From Streptosporangium pseudovulgare (GTDB lineage Bacteria; Actinomycetota; Actinomycetes; Streptosporangiales; Streptosporangiaceae), in contig NZ_BMQJ01000014.1 in NCBI RefSeq assembly GCF_014648055.1, forward strand, positions 1 to 64,000: 64,000 nt of DNA. Direction: 5' to 3'. Numbering within the stretch: position 1 is the stretch's first letter; every line of letters begins with the position of its first letter. The position numbers and the translations under genes were made by a program. Shown in pieces: positions 16,439 through 25,054 of the stretch. The notes under the pieces were generated by a model, which saw only the letters and a list, made by a program, of their open reading frames with translations, had not been told where the DNA came from and made no database searches.

Positions 16439-18958
16439 GTGAAACGCTCCATCAAGTTCACGCTATTTACCGCGATAACCGGCATTTCCCTGATAACGCC
16501 CGTCACGCCGGCGGTGGGACACGCCGTCCCCGCCCAGCCGCCCGCCCCCTCCCCCGAGGACCCGCGCACGTCGGCGGACCGCTTCATCCAGTCGCAGCCG
16601 CCCCCCCTCTTCACGGCCCCCGCCGACCGGTTCCACCGGCAGGAGGACTTCGTGGGCGCGGGGGGCCTCCACTACATCCCCTACACCCGCACCCATGACG
16701 GCCTGCCGGTCTTCGGCGGCGACTTCGTCGTCGTCAGCAACAACAACGGCGGCCTGCTGAGCACCTTCATCGCCCAGCGTCAGCCGCTCACCTTGGACAC
16801 CACCCCGGAGATCACCCCGGCCCGGGCCGCGGTGATCTCCCGGCGGCAGGTCACCGATCCCCACCGGGTCTCCGCTCCGCGGCTGATGGTGCTCGCCCGG
16901 GGCTCCGGACGGCTGGCCTACGAGACCGTCGTGACCGGCCGGAACCGGACCCAGGGCTTCGTCTCCACCCGGAGCAGCAGGATCCCGAGCAAGATGCACG
17001 TCTTCGTCGACGCCAAGACCGGCGAGGTCATCTTCAAGGACGACGAGGTCAAGACCGAGGACACCGTACGGCCCTCCTCCGGGACCGCCGGCACCGCCCG
17101 GAAGCCGCGCCGGGCCACACCCGGCGACGGGACGGGCTACTACAACGGCCCGGTCGCCATCGGCACCTCCAAGTCGGGCGCGACGTACTCGATGACCGAC
17201 TCCACCCGCTCGGGCGTCCAGTGCGGCGGCCAGAACGGCTCCGCCTACACCAAGTCCACCGACACCTGGGGCAACGGCTCGGGCACCAGCCTGGAGACCG
17301 CCTGCGTGGACGGCCTGTACGCCGTGGGCGCCGAGTGGGACATGCTCAGGTCCTGGCTCGGCCGCAACGGCATCAACGGCACCGGCGGCGGCCACCCGGT
17401 CCGGGTCGGCCTGGACGACGTCAACGCCTACTGGACCGGCGAGTACGCCAACTTCGGTCACACGCAGGACGGCCGGCGCCAGGTGACGCCGATCGACGTG
17501 GTCGCCCACGAGTTCGGGCACGCGATCTTCCAGAACACGCCCGGCGGCGCGATCGGCGACAACGAGAAGGGCGGGCTCAACGAGTCCACCGGCGACATCT
17601 ACGGCGCGCTGACGGAGTTCTACGCCAACGAGAAGCCGCCCTACGACACGCCCGACTTCAGCGTCGGCGAGAAGGTCGACCTCGTCGGGGGCGGCCCGAT
17701 CCGCTACATGTACAAGCCATCGCTGATCTCCGGCAACCCCGACTGCTACTCCTCCTCGGTGCCCGGCCTGGAGGTGCACGCCGGGGCCGGGGTGCAGAAC
17801 CACTGGTTCTACCTCCTCGCCGAGGGCACCAACCCGACCGACGGCCAGCCGGCCAGCCCGACCTGCAACAACACCACACTGACCGGCATCGGCATCCAGA
17901 AGGCCGGCCAGATCTTCATGAGCGCGCTGAACCGCAAGACCGACACCTGGACCCACCAGCTCGTCCGCAAGGCCACCCTGCAGGCCGCGCTGGAACTGTT
18001 CCCCGGCTCCTGCGCCGAGTTCAACGCGGTCAGGGCCGCCTGGGACGGCGTCAGCGTCCCGGCCGCCTCCGGCGAGCCCACCACCTGCACGGGCGGCGGG
18101 AGCGGTGACAGGGTCAGCGACTTCTCTCTGACGCTCAGCCCGCAGACGGTGAGCGCGCAACCCGGGCAGCGGGCGACGGTCGCGGTGATCACGCAGACGA
18201 CCTCGGGGAGCGCACAGACCGTGAAGTTCTCGGCCTCCGGCCTGCCGCCGGGAGCGACCGCCTCCTTCGACCCGGCGTCGGTGACCTCCGGCGGCTCGTC
18301 CACCATGACGATCACGGTTCCCGCGGGTACCGCCTCCGGCAGCCACAAGGTGATCGTCACCGGTGACGGCGCCGGCCTGGACCGCACGGCCGCACTCGTC
18401 CTGACGGTCGGCGCGGCGGGCGGCATCGTCTTCGACGACACCTTCGAGACCAGCCTGGGCTGGACGGTGAACCCGAGCGGCACCGACACCGCCACCGCCG
18501 GCCGGTGGGAACGCGGCGTCCCGCAGCCCACCTCCTCCGGCCGGACCCCACTGCAGCTCGCCGCCTTCGCGGGCCAGAACGACCTGGTCACCGGCCGCCT
18601 GGCGGGCGCCTCGGCGGGCGACTACGACGTCGACGGCGGGATGACCACCGTCCGCTCGCCGGAGATCACGCTGCCGTCCGGGAAGCTGACGCTGACGTTC
18701 TCCTGGTATCTCGCCCACCTGAACAACGCCACCGGCGACGACTTCTTCCAGGTCCGGGTGCAGTCCGGGACGTCCAGCACCCTGGTGTTCCGGCGGCTCG
18801 GCTCCCCGGTCGACCGCCCCGGCGCCTGGCAGGCCGCGACGATCGACCTGTCCGGCTACGCCGGCAAGCCCGTCCGGCTGCTGTTCGAGGCCGCCGACAA
18901 CGCGACGCCGAGCCTCATCGAGGCCGCCGTCGACAACGTGCGGATCACCAGATCCTGA
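16439..18958 (+). CDS. Secreted M4 (thermolysin/griselysin-like) metalloprotease, copy 1
   Basis: An 839-aa secreted neutral protease. The signal peptide (1-28) ends near VGHA. A FTP/PepSY-type propeptide (to about 210) contains the DGLPVFGGDF motif. The catalytic domain has HEFGH (357-361), third zinc ligand Glu382 in LNESTGD and the M4 active-site His455 in GVQNHWFYLL. After a Thr/Gly linker come an Ig-like module (about 560-655) and a C-terminal jelly-roll-like domain (about 665-839), presumably for substrate binding. The GTG start has AGGAG 6 nt upstream. Extracellular protein digestion is the expected role. A diverged copy follows in tandem. Confidence 0.93.
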   Translation: MKRSIKFTLFTAITGISLITPVTPAVGHAVPAQPPAPSPEDPRTSADRFIQSQPPPLFTAPADRFHRQEDFVGAGGLHYIPYTRTHDGLPVFGGDFVVVSNNNGGLLSTFIAQRQPLTLDTTPEITPARAAVISRRQVTDPHRVSAPRLMVLARGSGRLAYETVVTGRNRTQGFVSTRSSRIPSKMHVFVDAKTGEVIFKDDEVKTEDTVRPSSGTAGTARKPRRATPGDGTGYYNGPVAIGTSKSGATYSMTDSTRSGVQCGGQNGSAYTKSTDTWGNGSGTSLETACVDGLYAVGAEWDMLRSWLGRNGINGTGGGHPVRVGLDDVNAYWTGEYANFGHTQDGRRQVTPIDVVAHEFGHAIFQNTPGGAIGDNEKGGLNESTGDIYGALTEFYANEKPPYDTPDFSVGEKVDLVGGGPIRYMYKPSLISGNPDCYSSSVPGLEVHAGAGVQNHWFYLLAEGTNPTDGQPASPTCNNTTLTGIGIQKAGQIFMSALNRKTDTWTHQLVRKATLQAALELFPGSCAEFNAVRAAWDGVSVPAASGEPTTCTGGGSGDRVSDFSLTLSPQTVSAQPGQRATVAVITQTTSGSAQTVKFSASGLPPGATASFDPASVTSGGSSTMTITVPAGTASGSHKVIVTGDGAGLDRTAALVLTVGAAGGIVFDDTFETSLGWTVNPSGTDTATAGRWERGVPQPTSSGRTPLQLAAFAGQNDLVTGRLAGASAGDYDVDGGMTTVRSPEITLPSGKLTLTFSWYLAHLNNATGDDFFQVRVQSGTSSTLVFRRLGSPVDRPGAWQAATIDLSGYAGKPVRLLFEAADNATPSLIEAAVDNVRITRS

Positions 18959-18970
18959 ACCGGCTCCGTT

Positions 18971-19008
18971 CCGGCCCGGTCCTCTCCCGCGGGCGAGGAC
19001 CGGGCCGG
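18971..19008 (+). terminator. Hairpin after first M4 protease gene
   Basis: A perfect 14-bp stem (CCGGCCCGGTCCTC at 18971-18984, complement at 18995-19008) with a 10-nt loop starts 13 bp after the stop. It separates the two M4 genes, so each probably has its own promoter. No T-tract follows, as is common in high-GC actinobacteria. Confidence 0.75.
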
Positions 19009-19146
19009 AGCGGGCCGGGTGCGGAAACACCCCGCTCCGCGTCCCACGCGGCGGCGCCTTCCGTGAGCCGGCCGTACGGCGGGCGCGGACGGCCGGTGAC
19101 CGTGCTCCGACCCTGTCCGGACCGTCACCTGAGAAAAGGAAACGTG

Positions 19147-21720
19147 ATGGGACGTTCTTTCATCCCCGTATTCACCGGCCTTCTGGTCGCCCTGTCCACC
19201 GCGCCGGCCGTGCCGCCGGCCCCGGCCCTCGCCGATCCGGCCCCGGCCTTCACCGATCCGGCTCCGGGGTCCTCCTCCATCCGTCCCGCCGACGACCAGC
19301 CCCTGGTGGCCGCCGATCGCCTGATCGACGCCCGGCCCGACACCCTGCACGCCTCGGAGAAGGACGACTTCTACCACAAGGAGGTCATCGCCGGCCTGAA
19401 CAACACCTTCTACGTCCCCTACGAGCGCACCTACGACGGCCTGCCGGTCATCGGCGGCGACTTCGTCGTGGTCACCAACGCCAGCGGCGGGGTGCTGAGC
19501 ACCTCCGTCTCCCAGACCGAGACGCTGAACGTCTCCACCGTCCCCCGGCTCACCCGCGCCCGGGCCTCCCGGATCGCCCGGGCCCAGCTGCCGCGGGTGA
19601 CGGCGTCCACCCGCCCGGAGCTGGTGGTGCTGGCCCGCGGCCCCGGGATCCTCGCCTACCGGGTGATCGTCACCGGCCGGAAGGCCAACGTGCCCAGCAG
19701 GCTGCGCGTCCTGGTCGACGCCCGCACCGGCGAGGTGCTGGAGAAGTCCGACGAGGTCAGGACCGAGGATCCGGGCGGGCCGGGCCCCCGCTCCGTACCG
19801 GCGCCCAAGCCTGTCTCGACGCCCGGCCCCACCCCGGCGCCGACGCCCGTCACGACGCCCGTGCCCATCTCCGGGTTCCCCGCACCCGTCCCGTTCCTCT
19901 TCGGGCTGGGGGCGAGCTACTACAACGGCCCGGTCAGCATCAACACCAGGCAGCTCAACACGACGTACTCGATGACCGACGCCGTCCGCTCGGGGGTGAG
20001 CTGCGGCGGCCAGAACGGCTCCGTCTTCGTCAGCTCCGACAACAGCTGGGGTGACGGTTCGGGCGCCAACCTGGAGACCGCCTGCGTGGACGCCCTGTAC
20101 GCCATCGGCAAGGAGTGGGACATGCTGGGCGCCTGGCTGGGCCGCAACGGGCTCAACGGCACCGGCGGCGGGTACCCGGCCCGGGTCGGCCTGAACGAGG
20201 TCAACGCCTACTGGGCCGGCAACTACGCCAACTTCGGCCGTTCGGCGGACGGCCGGCGCCAGGCCACGTCGCTGGACATCGTGGCCCACGAGTTCGGCCA
20301 CTCCGTCTTCCAGACCACCCCGGGCGGCTCGACCGGGAGCAACGAGAAGTCGATGCTCAACGAGTCGACCGGCGACATCCTGGCCACGCTGACGAAGTTC
20401 TACGCCAACGAGCAGCCGCCCTACGACGTGCCGGACTACGCCATCGGCGCGAAAGCCGACCTGCTGGGCGGCGGCGCGGTCCGCTACCTGTACAAGCCGT
20501 CGCTGATCACCGGCAACCCCGACTGCTACTCCCCCTCGGTCCTCACCCTGGAGCCGCACGCCGGAGCCGGGGTGCAGAACCACTGGTTCTACCTCCTCGC
20601 CGAGGGCAGCAACCCGACCGACGGCCAGCCGGTCAGCCCCACCTGCAACGGAAGCCGGGTCACCGGCATCGGCATCCGGAAGGCCGGGCAGATCTTCATG
20701 AGCGCGCTGCTGCGCAAGACCGACACCTGGACCCACCAGCTCGTCCGCAGGGCCACCCTGCAGGCCGCGCTGGAACTGTTCCCCGACTCCTGCGTCGAGT
20801 TCAACGCGGTCAGGGCCGCCTGGGACGCCGTCGGCGTCCCGGCCGCGCCGGGCGAGCCCTCCGGCTGCGTGTCGGGCAACGACTTCGACCTGTCCATCGA
20901 CCCGGCGTCGGCCGGCGTGGAGGCGGGACAGGAGGTCACCGCGACGGTCACGACCCGGACCACGGCGGGCAGCCCGCAGACCATGAAGTTCTCGGTCTCC
21001 GGGCTGCCGGAGGGGACGGCCGTCTCCTTCAGCCCGGAGTCGGCGTCCTCGGGCGAGTCCGCGAAGCTGGGCATCGTGGTCCCGGCCGGCGCGCCGCACG
21101 GCTCCTACAGCGCGCAGATCCTCGCCGACGGGGCCCACCTCGACCGGACGATCACCTTCACGCTCACCGTCGACAGCGGCAGCAACCTCGTCTTCTACGA
21201 TGACTTCGACACCGACCTGGGCTGGACGGCGAACCCGAGCGGCACCGACACCGCCACCGACGGCCGGTGGGAACGTGACGTCCCGCAACCCACCTTCTAC
21301 GGCCGGGTCCCGCTGCAGCTCGCCGCCTCCGCGGGCCAGTACGACCTGGTCACCGGCCATCTGGCGGGCAACCGGCCGGGAGCCGGCGACATCGACGGCG
21401 GCGTGACCACCATCCGGTCCCGGGAGATCGCCCTGCCGCCCGGCACGCTGACGCTGACGTTCGCGTGGTACTTCGCCCACCTGGCCAACTCCGGCAACAG
21501 GGACTACCTGCGGGTCCGGGTGGTCTCCCCGACCCGGGACACCGTGGTGCTCCAGCGGTACGGCGCCGCCACCCTCCGGCCCGGCCGGTGGCAGACCGCG
21601 ACGGTGAACCTGTCGGACTTCGCCGGGCAGACGGTCCGCATCGTGGTCGAGGCCGCCGACGACACACCCGACAGCCTCGTCGAGGCCGGGATCGACGACG
21701 TGCGGATCACCATGTCCTGA
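19147..21720 (+). CDS. Secreted M4 metalloprotease, copy 2
   Basis: An 857-aa paralogue of the preceding gene with the same order of parts: signal peptide (cleavage near ALA|DP), propeptide with DGLPVIGGDF, catalytic domain, Ig-like module and C-terminal jelly-roll-like domain. Zinc site HEFGH (381-385) and Glu406 in LNESTGD are intact, as is GVQNHWFYLL. The main difference is a Pro/Thr/Val linker at about 211-250 between propeptide and catalytic domain, which is absent from copy 1. AAAGGA precedes the ATG by 6 nt. The tandem arrangement and high similarity point to local duplication followed by divergence of the linker and N-terminal region. The hairpin upstream implies separate transcription. 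Confidence 0.93.
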   Translation: MGRSFIPVFTGLLVALSTAPAVPPAPALADPAPAFTDPAPGSSSIRPADDQPLVAADRLIDARPDTLHASEKDDFYHKEVIAGLNNTFYVPYERTYDGLPVIGGDFVVVTNASGGVLSTSVSQTETLNVSTVPRLTRARASRIARAQLPRVTASTRPELVVLARGPGILAYRVIVTGRKANVPSRLRVLVDARTGEVLEKSDEVRTEDPGGPGPRSVPAPKPVSTPGPTPAPTPVTTPVPISGFPAPVPFLFGLGASYYNGPVSINTRQLNTTYSMTDAVRSGVSCGGQNGSVFVSSDNSWGDGSGANLETACVDALYAIGKEWDMLGAWLGRNGLNGTGGGYPARVGLNEVNAYWAGNYANFGRSADGRRQATSLDIVAHEFGHSVFQTTPGGSTGSNEKSMLNESTGDILATLTKFYANEQPPYDVPDYAIGAKADLLGGGAVRYLYKPSLITGNPDCYSPSVLTLEPHAGAGVQNHWFYLLAEGSNPTDGQPVSPTCNGSRVTGIGIRKAGQIFMSALLRKTDTWTHQLVRRATLQAALELFPDSCVEFNAVRAAWDAVGVPAAPGEPSGCVSGNDFDLSIDPASAGVEAGQEVTATVTTRTTAGSPQTMKFSVSGLPEGTAVSFSPESASSGESAKLGIVVPAGAPHGSYSAQILADGAHLDRTITFTLTVDSGSNLVFYDDFDTDLGWTANPSGTDTATDGRWERDVPQPTFYGRVPLQLAASAGQYDLVTGHLAGNRPGAGDIDGGVTTIRSREIALPPGTLTLTFAWYFAHLANSGNRDYLRVRVVSPTRDTVVLQRYGAATLRPGRWQTATVNLSDFAGQTVRIVVEAADDTPDSLVEAGIDDVRITMS

Positions 21721-21732
21721 CCCGGTACGACA

Positions 21733-21764
21733 CGGCCCCGGCCTCCTCGGTGAGGCCGGGGCCG
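21733..21764. terminator. Bidirectional terminator between M4 copy 2 and subtilisin gene
   Basis: A perfect 13-bp stem (CGGCCCCGGCCTC at 21733-21745 with 21752-21764) has a 6-nt loop. It sits between convergent stops at 21720 and 21771. Confidence 0.85.
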
Positions 21765-21770
21765 GCCGGA

Positions 21771-23657
21771 TCAGCCGACGGCCCGCAGGGCGTCGACGAC
21801 GCCGTACCCGAAGAAGCCGTTGCGGATCGACGTGCCCTCGCACACCTGGGTCGTGGTGATCTCCCCGCCGCCGATCAGCCGCCGGACGTAGGTGTAGGCG
21901 GGCGGGACGGGGCAGGGCCGCCGGGTGGCGGTCGTCCTGAGCCGCCGCTCCACGACGTCCGGGGCGAGGGTCTTGCCGCCGTGCACCGGGTCGGGCACGC
22001 CGTACCGGCTGACGATCAGTGCCGCCACGCCGGCGGCGCGCGGGGAGGCCATGGATGTGCCCTGGAGGTACTCGTAGTAGCCGCAGACGCGGCCCCGGCA
22101 GCTGCGCACGACGTCGTCGACGCGGGGCGAGCCGTCGGGGGCCAGCTCGCCCTTCTTCTCGGCCACCGCCCTGGGGTAGGCCGCGAGCGTCGCCCTGGTG
22201 ATGTTCTGGGTCCGGCCCGGCGTGTCGTAGACGTCGCCGCCGGGGGCGGCGAGGTGGACGTAACCGTCGCCGTAGTCGGAGTAGTACGCCTTGCGCCCGC
22301 TGATGCCGGTGGCCGAGATCGCGATCACGTGGTTCCCCTCGCTCGGCATGGAGAGGCAGCCCGGCGGGATGAGCCGGTTGCGGGACCGCTGCCCGGCCAC
22401 CCGGGCGAAGTCGGGGCTGGCGGTGTCGAGGACCTGCTTGGTGTAGTCGCTGGCGCCGTTGCCCACGGCCGAGACCAGGGTGACGTTCCGGTCGTGGGCG
22501 TAGTCGAGGGCACGCTGGACGGCCGTGATGACCGTCCGCTGCTCCTGGCGCTCCTCGGGGGTGTCGGCGGGGTTGTCGGTGCAGTTGAACAGCCAGGGGT
22601 CGACGTAGTAGCTCATGTTGACCACGTCGACGCCGTTGTCGGCGGCGTAGGTCAGCGCGTCCACCGTCGGCTGGAGGAAGAAGTAGCCGCTGTCCTGGCC
22701 GACCCGCAGGCTGACGATCGATGCGCCGGGCGCCACGCCCGCGATGCCCAGACCGTTGATCGGGGAGGCGATCGAGGACGCCACGTGCGTGCCGTGGCCG
22801 TTCTCGTCGACGGTGACCGGGTCGGTGCAGGACTTGTCCGGCTCCTGCTCACACGGGCCGTCGAGCTCCTTGCCGTTGGCGTCGGCCGGCATGTCGACGG
22901 TGAAGTTGCGGCTCAGCTCGAAGTTGTAGTTCGCCGCGATGTCGGGGTGGGTGGCGTCCACGCCGGTGTCGAGGACGCCGACCAGCACGTCGTGGGTGCC
23001 CCGCGACCGCCGGTAGGAGCCGGTGACGGTCGCGTGGATCTGCCGCATGTCCCACTGCCTGCCGGCCAGCGGCTCGGGCCGGAGGGCGGACGCGCCGGGA
23101 TCCGCGAGATCGGGCTCGTCCCCCCGGGCCGTGGCACGCCGGGCCTCCCCAGGACCGGCTTCCCAGGGACCGGCTTCTCCGGCACCACGGGCGGACGCGG
23201 CACGGGCGGCTCCGGCGTGGACGGCTCCGGCACGGGCGGACGCGGCACGGGGGGCGGCGGAGACGGCGGCGGACAGGAGCCCGCCCGTCCCGCCGGCCCC
23301 GACGCGGCCCTCCTGCCCGGCCCGTCCCGGCCCGGTCAGCTGCGGGACCCGGCCGATGACCACGTCGCGGGCGACGCCCTCGATCCGGGGATCGGCCCGG
23401 AGCGCCCCGGCGAATCCGGGAGAGGCCGCGGTGACGGTGGCGACGCCGACGGCGGTGTTCTCCCTGACGACGGCGCCGCCCGCCGCCAGGACGGCCCGCC
23501 GGGCGTCGGCGGCGCTCACGCCCCATCGGTACAGGACCACGTACTCGTTCCCGTGCCCCTTCCCGGGCGCCGTGTCCGGCCTCCGCGCCTGCGCCTGGGC
23601 CGCCAGTGTGGCCGCGGCGAGGGCGGCGGCGGCGGCGATGACGATGACGCGCTTCAC
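21771..23657 (-). CDS. Secreted subtilisin-family (S8) serine protease
   Basis: A 628-aa pre-pro-protease. The signal peptide (1-24) ends AQA. An I9-like propeptide covers about 35-105. The catalytic triad is Asp230 (VLDTGVD), His288 (NGHGTH) and Ser535 (GTSMASP), with oxyanion Asn400 in SAVGNG. Between propeptide and catalytic domain lies an Ala/Gly/Arg-rich stretch (about 110-190) of low complexity. Several cysteine pairs in and after the catalytic domain suggest disulfides. The GTG at 23657 follows GGAGG by 5 nt; an overlapping ATG two bases upstream is out of frame. It is convergent with M4 copy 2 and is expected to act outside the cell, possibly in a maturation cascade with the neighbouring proteases (inference). 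Confidence 0.92.
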   Translation of the reverse strand: MKRVIVIAAAAALAAATLAAQAQARRPDTAPGKGHGNEYVVLYRWGVSAADARRAVLAAGGAVVRENTAVGVATVTAASPGFAGALRADPRIEGVARDVVIGRVPQLTGPGRAGQEGRVGAGGTGGLLSAAVSAAPRAASARAGAVHAGAARAASARGAGEAGPWEAGPGEARRATARGDEPDLADPGASALRPEPLAGRQWDMRQIHATVTGSYRRSRGTHDVLVGVLDTGVDATHPDIAANYNFELSRNFTVDMPADANGKELDGPCEQEPDKSCTDPVTVDENGHGTHVASSIASPINGLGIAGVAPGASIVSLRVGQDSGYFFLQPTVDALTYAADNGVDVVNMSYYVDPWLFNCTDNPADTPEERQEQRTVITAVQRALDYAHDRNVTLVSAVGNGASDYTKQVLDTASPDFARVAGQRSRNRLIPPGCLSMPSEGNHVIAISATGISGRKAYYSDYGDGYVHLAAPGGDVYDTPGRTQNITRATLAAYPRAVAEKKGELAPDGSPRVDDVVRSCRGRVCGYYEYLQGTSMASPRAAGVAALIVSRYGVPDPVHGGKTLAPDVVERRLRTTATRRPCPVPPAYTYVRRLIGGGEITTTQVCEGTSIRNGFFGYGVVDALRAVG

Positions 23658-23964
23658 GCATACCTCCGTGTCGGGTTCTCCTCCCGCCAATGCGAATTCA
23701 CCGGCGGGGCGATGCATAGGCCAGGGAATTGCAGCCCGGTACGGCAAGGCAAGGACCGGCGGCTTTTCGCGCCGTGTCCGGACGTTAAGCGTGCCGGAGC
23801 GTTAACCGCGCCGCCATGTCACCACCAGCATGTTCCTTTTTCGGAAATGTTCCTCTAACGTATGGAATTCCATTGTCCGCATGGGTTCGGAAGCGCGGCC
23901 TCGGGCCGGCACGCCGGCCGTACGGCCTCTTTCCCGGGCCGTCCCCGCATCCGGAAGGTGAGAA
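23658..23964. promoter_or_regulatory. Divergent promoter region with a perfect palindrome
   Basis: This 307-bp gap separates the divergent subtilisin and dehydrogenase genes. Near the dehydrogenase are two ATGTTCCT copies (about 23830 and 23847), a GGAAATGTTCC element between them and the 12-bp palindrome ATGGAATTCCAT at 23862-23873. Closer to the subtilisin gene CGTTAA occurs twice, about 19 bp apart. The clustered TTCC/GGAA half-sites look like an operator; the regulator is not identifiable. Confidence 0.4.
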
Positions 23965-24978
23965 GTGAGAGCGTTCGTCATCACCGAACCGCGCCGGTGT
24001 TCGGTGCTGGACGTCGAGCCGCCGGTCCCGGCGGCCGGCCAGGTCGTCGTGGACGTGGAGCGGGCCGGGTTGTGCGGTACCGACGTCGAGTTCTTCACCG
24101 GCGAGATGGCCTACCTCCACCAGGGCCACGCGCGCTACCCGATGCGCGTCGGGCACGAGTGGTGCGGGACCGTCGCCGCCGTGGGCGAGGGCGTGGACGA
24201 GCGCTGGATCGGCAGGCGCGTCACCGGCGACACCATGCTCGGCTGCGGCCGGTGCCGCCGCTGCCGCGCGGGGCGGCGGCACGTGTGCGACGCCCGCCAC
24301 GAGATCGGCATCCGCGGCGGGTGGCCGGGCGCCCTGGCCGAGCAGGTGGTGGTGCCGGTCACGGCGCTGCACCCGCTGCCGGAGGAGGTCGACGCGGTGG
24401 CCGGCGCCATGGTGGAGCCCGGCGGCAACGCGCTGCGGGCCGTACAGGCGGCGGAGGTGGAGCCGGGTGACCGGGTGCTGGTGGCCGGTCCCGGCGCGAT
24501 CGGGCTGCTGGCGGCCTCGTTCGCGCTGGCCCAGGGGGCGGAGGTGCATGTCCTGGGTGTCTCGGAGCGGTCGCTGGCGTTCGCCCGCACGCTCGGGGCA
24601 CACGGGGCCTGGACGGCCGAGCGGCTGCCCGCCCTGCCGTTCGACGCGGTGATCGACGCCTCCACCTCCTCCGGCCTGCCGGCGCGGGCCCTGGAACTGG
24701 TGGAGCCAGGCGGGCGGGTCGTCTGCATCGGCCTGGCGTCGGACCCCAGCACGATCGACACCCGGGCGATGGTGCTCAAGGACGTCACGATGACGGGGGT
24801 GCTGAGCGGCTCCGGCGGGCTCGCCGAGACGATCGAGCACTACGCCTGCGGGGAGGTGGACCCGCGCCCGCTGGTGGCCGCCACGGTCGGCCTGGAGGAG
24901 GTGGCCGGCGTGCTGGCGGGCTCGCGCCCGGACGGGGCCGGCCAGGGGCCGAAGATCCACGTCGATCCGCGGCGATGA
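23965..24978 (+). CDS. Zinc-dependent medium-chain alcohol/polyol dehydrogenase
   Basis: A 337-aa MDR-superfamily enzyme that should oxidise an alcohol or polyol with NAD(P). Catalytic zinc ligands are Cys in AGLCGTD and His-Glu in VGHEWCG. The structural zinc loop has four cysteines (CGRCRRC ... C). The dinucleotide fold is GPGAIGLLAA. Overall it resembles threonine/sorbitol dehydrogenase-like members more than quinone reductases; the substrate is unresolved. The start is GTG with GGAAGG upstream. It stands alone between the divergent subtilisin gene and a convergent phosphatase gene. Confidence 0.88.
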   Translation: MRAFVITEPRRCSVLDVEPPVPAAGQVVVDVERAGLCGTDVEFFTGEMAYLHQGHARYPMRVGHEWCGTVAAVGEGVDERWIGRRVTGDTMLGCGRCRRCRAGRRHVCDARHEIGIRGGWPGALAEQVVVPVTALHPLPEEVDAVAGAMVEPGGNALRAVQAAEVEPGDRVLVAGPGAIGLLAASFALAQGAEVHVLGVSERSLAFARTLGAHGAWTAERLPALPFDAVIDASTSSGLPARALELVEPGGRVVCIGLASDPSTIDTRAMVLKDVTMTGVLSGSGGLAETIEHYACGEVDPRPLVAATVGLEEVAGVLAGSRPDGAGQGPKIHVDPRR

Positions 24979-25054
24979 CCGGCGGGGCGCCCGCGGCGGT
25001 CACCGGCCTGCCCGCCGGCACCCGCGGCGGTGATCGGAGGAGGGCCGGAGGGCG

